Below are positions 45,626-55,400 of a stretch of DNA of 64,000 nucleotides, piece after piece (the stretch's first letter is position 1; each line of letters opens with the position of its first letter). The DNA comes from Roseovarius albus (GTDB taxonomy: Bacteria; Pseudomonadota; Alphaproteobacteria; Rhodobacterales; Rhodobacteraceae). The stretch lies in assembly GCF_900172335.1 (NCBI RefSeq), contig NZ_FWFX01000006.1, positions 229,853-293,852 of the forward strand, given 5' to 3'. The position numbers and the translations under genes were made by a program. The notes beneath the pieces are model-generated. The model ran no database searches. It was given only the letters and a program-made list of their open reading frames with translations, and was not told the DNA's origin.

Positions 45626-45867
45626 CAGTCAGGCGCTTTGGTGGTTAGGGCGAGGGCATGGAGATCGCCGCTGGGGCCGTCCATCTTGCCTTTGAGAGCG
45701 GCGTAGACGGCGCGTTGCTGTTGTACCCGGTTCTTGCCACGGAAGCTTTCGTCGATAACCTCGGCCGCGTAATGGTTTCCATCACCGGCCAGATCGGTGA
45801 TGGTGATCTGGGCATCGGGGAAGGTTTCGCGAATGAGATTCTCGAGTTCCTGAGCTTGCATGGACAT
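45625..45867 (-). CDS. bolA: BolA family protein
   Basis: An 80-residue BolA-type protein. The conserved helix-turn region includes LAGDGNHYAAEVIDESFRG and a later GPSGDLHALALTT, with the His ligand used for cluster binding with glutaredoxin. The start at 45867 (MSMQAQEL) is preceded by AAAGGAACG; a longer frame adds 20 unlikely residues. Confidence 0.93.
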   Translation of the reverse strand: MSMQAQELENLIRETFPDAQITITDLAGDGNHYAAEVIDESFRGKNRVQQQRAVYAALKGKMDGPSGDLHALALTTKAPD

Positions 45868-45949
45868 GGGTGTTCGTTCCTTTGAAGTCTTTTTACAAGA
45901 TGTAGAACGCGTGGAGGCCCTGCGCAAGGTGAACCGAAGGAGTGGGGGA

Positions 45950-46531
45950 TTAGATTTCTTGCCCTTTCTTCAACAGATCATCGATCAGTTTGCGCTGCAA
46001 TGGGGCGCTGTCGCCGCCGCCATATTGCAATGCGCCACCGGAATAGAGTGTGCCGTATGTCTTAACCAGATTGACCACCTGCCCAATGCCGGAAATGAGC
46101 TGGTCTTTCTCAAGCGGGGAAAGCGGGTGGATGTAGATTGACCAGAGCGTGCCCTGCGCCATGGCATAACGCGCATCCAATGCGCTGTCGAAATTGGCCT
46201 GCATCAAGCGGCTGAGCTCTTTCTCAGGGACCTCGCTTGCGTTGCGGATGGGAGACAGGATACGCATGCGGTCAGATTTGGCATCTGTGACAATCAGCAG
46301 CTCAGTTTCGGCGATGGTGAATTTCCACAGTTTGCCGTTTGATTCAACTTCCGGGTCGAGAATGGTGATGATCTCGTTCATGCGCCCCAGCGTCATCGGA
46401 GCTTCGGGCGTGGCTGGCTGCTGTTCGGATTGGGCCTCTGACTCCGGGGCGGGTGCCTCAGATGGCTCTTCCTGCGCCATGGCGGCGAAGGGCAAAAGTG
46501 TCAGTGTGGCAGCGGCGAGCAGGTGTTTCAT
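45950..46531 (-). CDS. exported YbjN-like protein
   Basis: A 193-residue protein from the ATG at 46531 with AAAGGA before it. A signal peptide (KHLLAAATLTLLPFAAMAQ) is followed by a Pro/Glu/Ala-rich stretch and a domain from about residue 45 to the end that resembles YbjN and type III secretion chaperone-like folds (NGKLWKFTIAETELLIVTD). It is on the same strand as bolA and purL, with moderate gaps. Function unknown; periplasmic by its signal. Confidence 0.72.
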   Translation of the reverse strand: MKHLLAAATLTLLPFAAMAQEEPSEAPAPESEAQSEQQPATPEAPMTLGRMNEIITILDPEVESNGKLWKFTIAETELLIVTDAKSDRMRILSPIRNASEVPEKELSRLMQANFDSALDARYAMAQGTLWSIYIHPLSPLEKDQLISGIGQVVNLVKTYGTLYSGGALQYGGGDSAPLQRKLIDDLLKKGQEI

Positions 46532-46618
46532 CGGGCATCCTTTCAGGGTTGCCCTCAATGTACATGGCTGCCCCGATTGGAACAGCCACGCTAAAGGAAA
46601 CGTGATCGGCTGTGGGTT

Positions 46619-48784
46619 TTAGTCGAACAGCTCGCCAAAGCGGCCGCGGAACAGGTCAGACAGCTCAGCCAGAGGGGCCTCGGCATCGCCAAATTTAACA
46701 GTATCACCCATGAAACGGCCAACCGATTGGAGGGTAACGCCAGCCTGACCGGCGGCGATCATCAAAGCTTCGGCTTGATCAAAGTTACAGGCGATCAGAT
46801 AGCGACCTTGGTCTTCACCAAAGAGGAAGGCGGTGTCGCTGCTATCAAGACAAACGCCCACATCGCCAGCTTCGGCCATTTCAAATGCCGCCAGGGCCAA
46901 ACCGCCATCTGACAGGTCAGTGCAGGCCTTGATCCACTGGTGGTTGGCGCGGATGAAGTCGCCGTTGCGTTTTTCGGCGTCCAGATCAACAGCAGGGGCG
47001 TCGCCCTCGGCGCGGTTGAAGACCTCGGCCAGCAGGGCTGACTGCCCTAGATGGCCTTTGGTTTCGCCGATAACCAGCGCGACGTGACCGTCACGGGCCA
47101 CATCGGTGATGGCGGTTTCAGGATCGGTGATCAGGCCAACGGCGCCAATGGTTGGGGTTGGCAGGATCGCCTGACCGTCGGTTTCGTTGTAGAGCGAAAC
47201 GTTGCCAGACACGATTGGCACGTTCAGGGCTCCAACCGCCTCGCCAATGCCTTTGATCGCGCCGACGAACTGGCCCATGATTTCGGGCTTTTCGGGGTTG
47301 CCGAAGTTCAGGTTGTCGGTGGTAGCCAGTGGCACCGCGCCAACGGCGGTCAGGTTGCGGTAGGCTTCGGCAACGGCTTGTTTGCCGCCCTCAACCGGGT
47401 TCGCCTTGACGTAGCGCGGGGTCACGTCCGAGGTGAAGGCCAGCAATTTTTCAGTACCGTGAACACGGACCAGACCACCGCCTTGGCCGGGACGGCGGGC
47501 GCTGTCGGCCATGACAGAGGTGTCGTATTGCTCAAAGACCCATTGGCGCGAGCAGTAGTTGGCGGATGTCAGCAGGGCCTTGAGGCCATCAACCGGGTCA
47601 ACAGATGTAACTGTGTCGGGATCGAGTGTTTCGGCTGGTGTGGGTTCAATCCAAGGGCGGTCGTATTCTGGGGCCGAGCCGGCCAGCGTGGCCAGTGGCA
47701 GGTCGGCTTTGACCTCGTTGCCGTGCATGATCAGGAAGCGGTCTTCGGCGACGGTTTCGCCGACGATGGCAAAGTCGAGGTCCCATTTCTCGAACACAGC
47801 GCGGGCCTCGGCCTCTTTTTCGGGCTTGAGCACCATCAGCATGCGTTCTTGTGACTCTGACAGCATCATCTCGTAGGCGGTCATGTTGTCTTCGCGCTGT
47901 GGCACGTTGTCGAGTTGCAGTTTGACGCCAAGGTTGCCTTTGTCGCCCATTTCCACAGCAGAGCAGGTGAGGCCCGCAGCACCCATATCCTGAATCGAGA
48001 TCACGGCACCGGTTTGCATCAGCTCTAGAGTGGCCTCCATCAGGCGCTTCTCAGTAAACGGATCACCAACCTGAACGGTGGGGCGTTTTTCTTCGATCGT
48101 GTCGTCGAACTCCGCTGAGGCCATGGTTGCCCCGCCAACGCCGTCACGGCCAGTTTTGGCGCCGAGATACACAACAGGCATGCCAACACCGGAGGCGGCG
48201 GAGTAGAAGATCTTGTCGCTGTCGGCGAGGCCCGCAGCGAAGGCGTTCACAAGGCAGTTGCCGTTATAGGCGGGGTCGAAACGAACCTCGCCGCCCGCAC
48301 ATGGCACGCCAAAACAGTTGCCGTAGCCGCCAACGCCCGCGACAACACCGTGCACCAGCTGACGGGTTTTGTGGTGGTCAGGCTCGCCAAAGCTGAGCGA
48401 GTTCATCGAGGCAATCGGACGCGCGCCCATTGTGAAGACGTCGCGCAGGATGCCACCCACGCCGGTGGCAGCACCTTGATAGGGCTCAATATATGACGGG
48501 TGGTTATGGCTTTCCATTTTGAAGATCACAGCCTGACCATCGCCGATATCAACCACGCCGGCATTTTCACCAGGTCCGCAGATCACCTGTGGGCCGTCGG
48601 TGGGCAGGGTGCGCAGCCATTTTTTTGAGGACTTGTAAGAGCAGTGCTCGTTCCACATCGCCGAGAAGATGCCCAACTCGGTAAAGGTGGGTTCACGACC
48701 GATGATTTCCAGAATGCGCTCATATTCATCGGGCTTAAGACCGTGGGCTTCGATAAGGTCGGGCGTGATGGCCGGTTCTTGCAT
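46619..48784 (-). CDS. purL: phosphoribosylformylglycinamidine synthase subunit PurL
   Basis: Fourth step of purine synthesis, ATP-dependent amidation of FGAR. This is the small-type PurL (721 residues), which needs separate PurS and PurQ partners; neither is in the window. Motifs: [15 protein letters not shown] near the N terminus, [20 protein letters not shown] and [14 protein letters not shown]. The start and length are standard. Confidence 0.96.
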   Translation of the reverse strand: MQEPAITPDLIEAHGLKPDEYERILEIIGREPTFTELGIFSAMWNEHCSYKSSKKWLRTLPTDGPQVICGPGENAGVVDIGDGQAVIFKMESHNHPSYIEPYQGAATGVGGILRDVFTMGARPIASMNSLSFGEPDHHKTRQLVHGVVAGVGGYGNCFGVPCAGGEVRFDPAYNGNCLVNAFAAGLADSDKIFYSAASGVGMPVVYLGAKTGRDGVGGATMASAEFDDTIEEKRPTVQVGDPFTEKRLMEATLELMQTGAVISIQDMGAAGLTCSAVEMGDKGNLGVKLQLDNVPQREDNMTAYEMMLSESQERMLMVLKPEKEAEARAVFEKWDLDFAIVGETVAEDRFLIMHGNEVKADLPLATLAGSAPEYDRPWIEPTPAETLDPDTVTSVDPVDGLKALLTSANYCSRQWVFEQYDTSVMADSARRPGQGGGLVRVHGTEKLLAFTSDVTPRYVKANPVEGGKQAVAEAYRNLTAVGAVPLATTDNLNFGNPEKPEIMGQFVGAIKGIGEAVGALNVPIVSGNVSLYNETDGQAILPTPTIGAVGLITDPETAITDVARDGHVALVIGETKGHLGQSALLAEVFNRAEGDAPAVDLDAEKRNGDFIRANHQWIKACTDLSDGGLALAAFEMAEAGDVGVCLDSSDTAFLFGEDQGRYLIACNFDQAEALMIAAGQAGVTLQSVGRFMGDTVKFGDAEAPLAELSDLFRGRFGELFD

Positions 48785-48929
48785 CTGGGACTGATCCTCG
48801 GGTGGCTGGTTTTGTGGCCTCTTTAGGGCATTGTGCGTCAGGGGGAAAGAGGCTGTGTGAGGTAAGATGTCAGTGCTTGACGTAAGCTAGATTTTCCCAT
48901 CCTGTGGGCGGCAAGAGAGAGGAGACATC

Positions 48930-49961
48930 ATGGACATCATCGAGAACCCGCATCGCGGCACAGGCCTCACGGATGGCGACCTGTCGAACATCCCTTATCC
49001 AAGCGTGGATGCCGCCGCTCCGGCGGCGTTGATGGCACGGTGTTTTGGTTGCAAGGAAACGCCGCTGCATGCGCTGGATGCGTTTGGCACCAAGCTGTGG
49101 GTCAAGGATGAACGAGGTCGGATGGATCTGGGGAGCTTCAAGGCGCTTGGTGCGGCTTATGTCATTGCGCATCAGGCGGCTGAAACTGGCGCGGACGATC
49201 TGTCAACAGCCCTGTCGGGCCGGGTTTATGTCACCGCAAGTGCCGGAAATCATGGGATGTCTGTAGCGGCTGGGGCAGCCCAGTTTGGCGCGCAGGCGGT
49301 GGTCTTTCTGGCGGAAACCGTGCCAGAGGGCTTTGCCGAACGCCTGCGGGGTTTGGGTGCCGACGTCGTGCGTGCCGGGGCTGAATATGAGGCCAGCATG
49401 GCAGCGGCGCTGAAGGCGGCGGATGACAATGATTGGACTTTGTTGTCAGACAGTTCTTGGCCCGGTTACTCCGAGTTGCCGCATCGTTTGATGGAAGGCT
49501 ACACTGCTATGGCTGCTGAGGTCGTAGCGCAGATACCAGAGGCGCCGACGCATATCCTGTTGCAGGCTGGCGTCGGTGGGTTGGCAGGGGCCTGCGCGGC
49601 CTATTTTCGTTCCGCCTGGGGGAATGAGCCGCGAATCATCGTGGTAGAGCCAGAGTTTGCGCCGGCACTGAAAGAAAGCGTCGAGGCCGGGCACATGGTC
49701 AGTACGCAAGGGCCAGTGTCGAATATGGGGCGACTGGATTGCAAAGAAGCATCTTTGATTGCGCTCAAAGGCCTGTCGCGCGATGCGGATGCCTTTGCCT
49801 TGATTTCCGAGGAGGAAGGTCATGATATCCTGCCCAAGATTGCCGAGCTTGATTTGGCGTCGACTGAATCGGGAGCCGCAGGAATTGCTGTGCTTGATTT
49901 GATGGAACTGGGTCCCGAGGCGCGGGTTCTGTGCATTCTGAGCGAAGAGGCTGAAGCATGA
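48930..49961 (+). CDS. diaminopropionate ammonia-lyase-like PLP enzyme
   Basis: A 343-residue fold-type II PLP enzyme. The PLP lysine is Lys71 in LGSFKALGAAY, the substrate loop is TASAGNHGMS, and the phosphate-binding glycine loop is LLQAGVGGLAGA. The closest family I recognise is diaminopropionate ammonia-lyase (YgeX), which removes two ammonia from 2,3-diaminopropionate; threonine dehydratase-like activity is an alternative. It is shorter than E. coli YgeX (about 398). GAGAGGAGAC precedes the ATG. It overlaps the M24 peptidase gene by four bases. Confidence 0.83.
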   Translation: MDIIENPHRGTGLTDGDLSNIPYPSVDAAAPAALMARCFGCKETPLHALDAFGTKLWVKDERGRMDLGSFKALGAAYVIAHQAAETGADDLSTALSGRVYVTASAGNHGMSVAAGAAQFGAQAVVFLAETVPEGFAERLRGLGADVVRAGAEYEASMAAALKAADDNDWTLLSDSSWPGYSELPHRLMEGYTAMAAEVVAQIPEAPTHILLQAGVGGLAGACAAYFRSAWGNEPRIIVVEPEFAPALKESVEAGHMVSTQGPVSNMGRLDCKEASLIALKGLSRDADAFALISEEEGHDILPKIAELDLASTESGAAGIAVLDLMELGPEARVLCILSEEAEA

Positions 49962-51088
49962 CGCGCGGGTTTCCTGAGGCCGAGTTCCGCACACGGGTCA
50001 GCAATGCACAGGCTTTGATGGCCGCGCAGGGCTTGGGGGCAATTTTGATGACTACTGAGCCGAATGTCCGCTATTTTAGTGGTTTCCTCACGCGATTCTG
50101 GGAGAGCCCAAGCCGCCCGTGGTTCTTGATTGTGCCTGCCGCAGGTGAGCCGATTGCGGTCATCCCATCGATTGGGTCCGTGTTGATGGGGCGTGGCTGG
50201 GTCAAAGATATCCGCACTTGGTCAGCTCCGAACCTTGAAGACGACGGAGTCACGCTTTTGGCCGATACCCTGCGCGAAGTCGGCGGTCCGATTGGCGTGC
50301 CATCGGGGTACGAGACGCATTTGCGAATGCCTTTGGCCGACTTTGAACGCGTCAAAACCCTGAGCGGATTGGAATTTACCGGTGATGCCGGGATTGTGGC
50401 TGATCTGAGGGCAGTGAAGTCCGAGGCGGAGATTGCCAAGATCGAAGTGGCCTGTGGCATTGCTGCGCGCTCCTTTGCCCGAATGGGTGAGATCGCGCGT
50501 GAAGGCATATCAGTTGAGCAGGTCTTTCGCGACTTTCAAAGGTTGCTACTGGAAGAGGGGGCCGATTGGGTGCCCTATATCTCGGGCGCGGCTGCACCGG
50601 GCGGGTATGACGATGTGATCTCACTTGCGTCACCCGATCCGATGGCGGCGGGTGATGTTCTGATGCTGGACACCGGGGCCATTTGGGATGGCTATTTCTG
50701 TGATTATGATCGTAACTTTTCCATTGGTAAGCCGTCTGAGGCCGTACAATCGGCGCATGCGCGTTTGATTGACGCAACCCATGCAGGGCTGGAGGCCGCG
50801 CGCCCTGGAGTCACCGCACGCGATGTTTGGAGAGCGATGGCGGATATAGCGGGCGCAGGCGAGGAAGCAGGGCGACTAGGCCACGCGCTTGGAATGCAGT
50901 TGACCGAAGGGCTGTCCCTGACACCTCGCGATGAAACCGTGCTGAAACCCGGTATGGTGATCACATTGGAGCCGGGCACCCAAGTGTCACCCGGAAAGAT
51001 CATGGTACATGAAGAAAACATTGTGATCACCGAGGGGGTTCCAAGGGTGATTTCGCCGCTAGCTGATCCGGAAATCGTTCAGATATAA
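49958..51088 (+). CDS. M24 family metallopeptidase (Xaa-Pro peptidase-like)
   Basis: A 376-residue creatinase/aminopeptidase-P-fold protein. The dinuclear metal ligands are visible: Asp in LDTGAIWDGYFCDYDR (two), His in LGHALGMQL, Glu in TLEPGTQ and Glu in VHEENIVI. The N-terminal creatinase-like domain is present. Coupled to the PLP lyase. Members next to amino-acid lyases can hydrolyse amide bonds of modified amino acids (for example ectoine hydrolase) as well as Xaa-Pro dipeptides, so a shared degradation route is plausible. The substrate is not determined. Confidence 0.88.
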   Translation: MTRGFPEAEFRTRVSNAQALMAAQGLGAILMTTEPNVRYFSGFLTRFWESPSRPWFLIVPAAGEPIAVIPSIGSVLMGRGWVKDIRTWSAPNLEDDGVTLLADTLREVGGPIGVPSGYETHLRMPLADFERVKTLSGLEFTGDAGIVADLRAVKSEAEIAKIEVACGIAARSFARMGEIAREGISVEQVFRDFQRLLLEEGADWVPYISGAAAPGGYDDVISLASPDPMAAGDVLMLDTGAIWDGYFCDYDRNFSIGKPSEAVQSAHARLIDATHAGLEAARPGVTARDVWRAMADIAGAGEEAGRLGHALGMQLTEGLSLTPRDETVLKPGMVITLEPGTQVSPGKIMVHEENIVITEGVPRVISPLADPEIVQI

Positions 51089-51114
51089 AAAGTTTTGATT
51101 GTGCAAAAAAAAGG

Positions 51115-51135
51115 GGCCGAGCTATAAGCTCGGCC
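51115..51135. terminator. strong bidirectional-type terminator
   Basis: GGCCGAGCT and AGCTCGGCC form a perfect 9-bp stem with loop ATA. On the minus strand it is followed by CCTTTTTTTT, a textbook intrinsic terminator. On the plus strand, 27 bases after the M24 stop, it is followed by TTAGT. Confidence 0.8.
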
Positions 51136-51386
51136 TTAGTCCAACAGGGAGGTATGAGAGTAACGCGGCTTGCGCTGTTACTGTCATGAGATGCAGATAG
51201 GGATCTGTGGTTTCACATTCAAGAAAAATCAAACAAACATTATGTCATGTCCGCTATGCAGTTATTGCATGGGTAATGTTTTTGAACAAAAAAATTACTA
51301 AATATTTGAATTTAATATTAATTCATTTCAAGGGATGGTCGCTCAGGCTTGTGGCGAAACTGCAACAGCTTTGAGTTGAGTGAGAT
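51136..51386. other. AT-rich gap with a second hairpin
   Basis: About 250 bp between the terminator and the LysR gene. A stem AGTAACGCG (51159-51167) pairs with 51173-51182 (CGC, a bulged T, then GTTACT). An 11-codon frame beginning at the ATG at 51154 and preceded by GGGAGG reads through that hairpin. The remainder is AT-rich. It could encode a small RNA or leader but no gene is certain. Confidence 0.35.
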
Positions 51387-52292
51387 TCATTCAGCGGCTT
51401 GCGCCCGTTCACGTTTTCGGTGGGCGATGATCTCGTCTTTGACGAAGTCGTTGAAGGCTTCGATCCGCTTGGAATGGCGCAGCTCCTCGGGGTAGGCGAG
51501 ATAGACCGGTACGTCGCTGGATTGTACATCGGGCAGGATGCGCACAACCTCGGGATAGTCCTGCATCAGGTAGTCGGGCAGCACACCGACCCCAAGGCCG
51601 TGCCGCACGGCCTGCAAAACGCCGTAGTAGTTGTTGACGGTGAGGCCGACCTGAACGTTGTGAGTCATCAGATCGCGGATCAGGCGGGCGCCTGCGCTGA
51701 TTTGATGGGCGTTGGGGCTTTGACAGATCAGGCGATGGGATTTCAGATCTTTGAAGTCCTGGGGCGTGCCGTGCTGCTCCAGATACTCTCTGGAAGCATA
51801 GAGCCGCATATGCACGTCCATCAGGCGCTTGCGGATAAGGTCGGCCTGGCTGGGTTCTTTCATGCGAATGGCGACATCCGCCTCGCGCATGGGCAGGTCT
51901 AGCACGCGTTCTTCGAGCATTAGGTCGATTTTAAGATCCGGGTATTTTTCGTACAGTTGGGGCAGACGCGGGGCCAACCAGAGCGTGCCAAAGGCATTTG
52001 TGGTGGTGACGCGGATTTCGCCAAAGATCTCTTCCTCGCTGTCATGAATGCGGGCGGTCGCAGTATCGAGCCGTTTCATCATGTCTTTGGTGGCCTCAAA
52101 CAGCAATTCACCCTGTTCCGTGAGAATCAGTCCGCGGGCATGGCGGTGAAAAAGGGTGGAATCGAGCGCCTCTTCGAGGGCCCTGATCTGCCGCGAGACC
52201 GCCGATTGGGACAGGTGGAGCTGGTCGCCTGCATGGGTCAGGCTGCCGACATCGGCGACGGCGTGAAAGATTCTGAGCTTATCCCAATCCAT
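51387..52292 (-). CDS. LysR family transcriptional regulator
   Basis: A 301-residue regulator with an N-terminal winged helix-turn-helix (FHAVADVGSLTHAGDQL and SQSAVSRQIRALEE) and a C-terminal effector domain. The start is 52292 (MDWDKL); an ATG at 52310 adds six residues. It is divergent from the indolepyruvate ferredoxin oxidoreductase gene, and a LysR-type T-N11-A palindrome lies in the shared gap. It is therefore the likely regulator of that gene, with an aromatic keto acid or related compound as a candidate effector (inference). Confidence 0.92.
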   Translation of the reverse strand: MDWDKLRIFHAVADVGSLTHAGDQLHLSQSAVSRQIRALEEALDSTLFHRHARGLILTEQGELLFEATKDMMKRLDTATARIHDSEEEIFGEIRVTTTNAFGTLWLAPRLPQLYEKYPDLKIDLMLEERVLDLPMREADVAIRMKEPSQADLIRKRLMDVHMRLYASREYLEQHGTPQDFKDLKSHRLICQSPNAHQISAGARLIRDLMTHNVQVGLTVNNYYGVLQAVRHGLGVGVLPDYLMQDYPEVVRILPDVQSSDVPVYLAYPEELRHSKRIEAFNDFVKDEIIAHRKRERAQAAE

Positions 52293-52392
52293 ATGCGACA
52301 CTTTCGGCATGGTTTCATCTGATCAACGCAATAGCAGAAAACCGACGCAGAATCACAGGGTTGCGATGAAGTTTTGAAAAAATAGTTCTTTG

Positions 52393-52413
52393 TAGGTCAT
52401 AAATTATGACCTA
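52393..52413. promoter_or_regulatory. LysR-type operator ahead of the indolepyruvate oxidoreductase
   Basis: Two perfect 10-base arms, TAGGTCATAA and TTATGACCTA, flank one A. Inside is T-N11-A (52397-52409, TCATAAATTATGA), the LysR recognition pattern. It is ten bases upstream of the -10 box at 52423, i.e. over the -35 region. Confidence 0.65.
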
Positions 52414-52422
52414 ATATAGCGT

Positions 52423-52428
52423 TATAAT
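52423..52428 (+). promoter_or_regulatory. -10 box of the indolepyruvate oxidoreductase gene
   Basis: A consensus TATAAT 31 bases before the ATG. No good -35 hexamer stands at 16-18 bases, consistent with an activator-dependent promoter. Confidence 0.5.
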
Positions 52429-52458
52429 ACAGGGATAACCCGTGACCGGAGGTACGTT

Positions 52459-55400
52459 ATGACCAGGCAGCAGGTTTCATTGGATGATCGTTTCGATCTG
52501 GATAAATCACAGATCTTGTTGAACGGAACACAAGCATTGGTGCGATTGGTATTGATGCAAGCCCAACGAGATCGCGCGGCGGGGCTGAAAACAGCAGGGT
52601 ATGTTTCAGGATATCGTGGATCCCCTTTGGGTGCGGTAGATCTACAAATGCATCGGGCCGAAGCAAAATTGGCCGAGGCGCAGATCAAGTTTCAGGAGGG
52701 ATTGAACGAGGATTTGGCGGCCACGGCGCTGTGGGGCACACAGCAGGCGGAGTTGCGCGGTGAGGGCAAATATGATGGCGTTTTTGGCCTCTGGTACGGC
52801 AAAGGGCCAGGTGTAGACAGGTCCGGTGATGTGATGCGCCATGCCAATATGGCGGGGACGTCGAAATATGGCGGCGTGTTGATGGCGATGGGAGATGACC
52901 ACACCGGGGAAAGTTCAACCGTGTGCCACCAATCCGACTGGGCGATGGTCGATGCCTATATGCCGGTGCTGTCGCCTGCTGGTGTGCAGGAGATCCTGGA
53001 CTATGGGCTTTATGGTTATGCCTTGTCGCGTTACGCCGGGGTCTGGGCTGGGCTGAAGCTGATGAAAGATACGGTTGAGGTAACCAGCGTTGTCGACGGG
53101 CGGCCGGACCGGATGCAGTTTGTTGATCCGGAGTTTGACATGCCGGACGGCGGGTTGAATATCCGTTTGCAAGATCATTGGATCCAACAAGAAGCACGGA
53201 TCATTGATCACAAGAGGTTTGCGGCAGAAGCCTTTGCTCATGCAAATAAAATCGACAAACGAGTTTGGGGGAAGCGGGGTGCAAAAATCGGGTTCGTCGC
53301 AGCTGGTAAGAACTGGTTGGATTTGGTGCATGCGCTGAGCCTGCTAGACATTGATGCGTCTGAAGCAGAACGGCTAGGTATTACTACCTACAAGATTGGC
53401 CAGACGTTTCCGATGGATATGCACGGGTTTCACAATTGGGCCGAAGGGCTGGATCTGATTGTAGTGATCGAGGAAAAGCGCAAGCTGATCGAAGTGCAGA
53501 TTAAAGAGGCGATCTTTGACGACCGGCGCGGGCGGCGGGTCTATGGCTGGTACAAAGGGGGCGCTGGCGGCTTGCACCAAGAAGAGCTGTTCCCAACGCG
53601 CATGGCACTGAACCCTGTTATGATTGCTGAAAAGATCGGTGGTATCTTGCAAGAAGAGGGCCGCAATACCGACCGGATGCAGGCTGGAATGGCGCGGATT
53701 GTTGAGGCGCGGCAGGCAGATAATGCCGAAGACATCGCAGCGCGCCTGCCGTATTTCTGCGCGGGTTGTCCGCACAACACATCAACCAAACTGCCGGAAG
53801 GCAGCCGGGCATATGCCGGGATTGGCTGTCATATCATGGCGATGTGGATGGATCGTGAAACCACCGGATACACTCATATGGGCGGTGAAGGGGCCAATTG
53901 GATTGGCGAGGCGCCGTTTTCCACCCGCGCGCATATTTTCCAGAACATGGGCGACGGGACCTATAATCATTCGGGGATCCAGTCGATCCGGGCTGCGTTA
54001 GCGACGGATGTGAATGTGACCTTTAAGATCCTTTACAATGATGCCGTGGCCATGACCGGCGGGCAGGCCAACGAGGGCGGGCTGGATGCGCCGCGTATCG
54101 TGGCAGAGCTGCGCGCGATGGGTGTGCGTGAGATTGCGGTTGTCTATGATGACAAGGAAGAAGTTGATCTGAAACAGTTTCCTGCGGGTGTTGAGGCACA
54201 TGAACGTGCGGCGCTAATGCAGGTTCAGGAACGGTTTGCTGAGTTGGAAGGCGTGTCTGCGATTGTCTATATCCAGACCTGCGCCGCCGAGAAACGCCGC
54301 CGGCGCAAGCGAGGGGCGTTTCCCGATCCGGATCAGCGGGTTTTCATTAACACCGATATTTGCGAGGGCTGCGGCGATTGCGGCGTGCAATCAAATTGCG
54401 TGGCGATTGTGCCGGTAGAAACCGAATTTGGGCGCAAGCGTGCGGTCGATCAATCAGCCTGCAACAAGGATTTCAGTTGTCTGAAAGGGTTTTGCCCGTC
54501 GTTTGTGACGCTGAAGGGGGCAAAGCCGCGCAAACACGGTGGTAAGGCAGTTGAGATCCCGGAGTTGCCAACACCTACGCTGCCCGTGATTAAGGGCACG
54601 CATAACATCGTGATCACCGGCGTTGGCGGTACAGGGGTAGTGACGCTTGGGGCCATTTTAGCGCAGGCAGCTGAGATCGACGGAAAAGGCGCGGGTGTGA
54701 TGGAGATGGCGGGCCTCGCGCAAAAGGGCGGCGCGGTGCACATCCATTGCCGTCTGGCGAACAAGCCCGAAGATATCAGCGCCATTCGAGTGGCTGTGGG
54801 TGAGGCAGATGCTTTGATTGGCGGCGATCTGGTGGTGAGCGCCGGGGCGCAGGCCCTGCGACTGACGCAGACGGGCAAATCAGGTGCGGTGGTGAACAGC
54901 CATGAAACCATGACGGGGGATTTCACCCGCAACACAGAGTTTCGCCTGCCGACCGAGCGCTTGGAACTGTCTCTGACGGCGCGATTGAAAGACCGCGCGC
55001 ATCTGTTTGATGCGACGGTGCTGGCAACTCAGATCATGGGCGATGCGATTTACTCCAACATGATCGTGATGGGGGCGGCCTGGCAGGCGGGATTGATCCC
55101 GCTGAGTGCTGGTGCGATCCGGGATGCGATTGAGTTGAATGGCACCGCTGTGGAGCGGAATCTGCGGGCTTTTGAAATTGGTCGTTGGGCCGTGTGTGAC
55201 CCAGAGGCTGTGATGGCGCAAGCGCATGTGGATGTGGTGGAACTGCCGAAGACTTTGGAAGATAAAATCACTTATCGTGCTTCGCATTTGGTAGATTATC
55301 AGGGGCGCCGGTTGGCTAAGCGTTATCGCAAGCTGGTCGACGGTGTTACGAACGCTGAGGTAAAAGAGGCCGTGGCACTTGGGTATCATAAACTCTTGTC

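Noticed and set aside
47051..47854. A 267-codon plus-strand frame opposite purL
   Set aside because: PurL motifs are on the minus strand; no ribosome-binding site or domain in the antisense frame.
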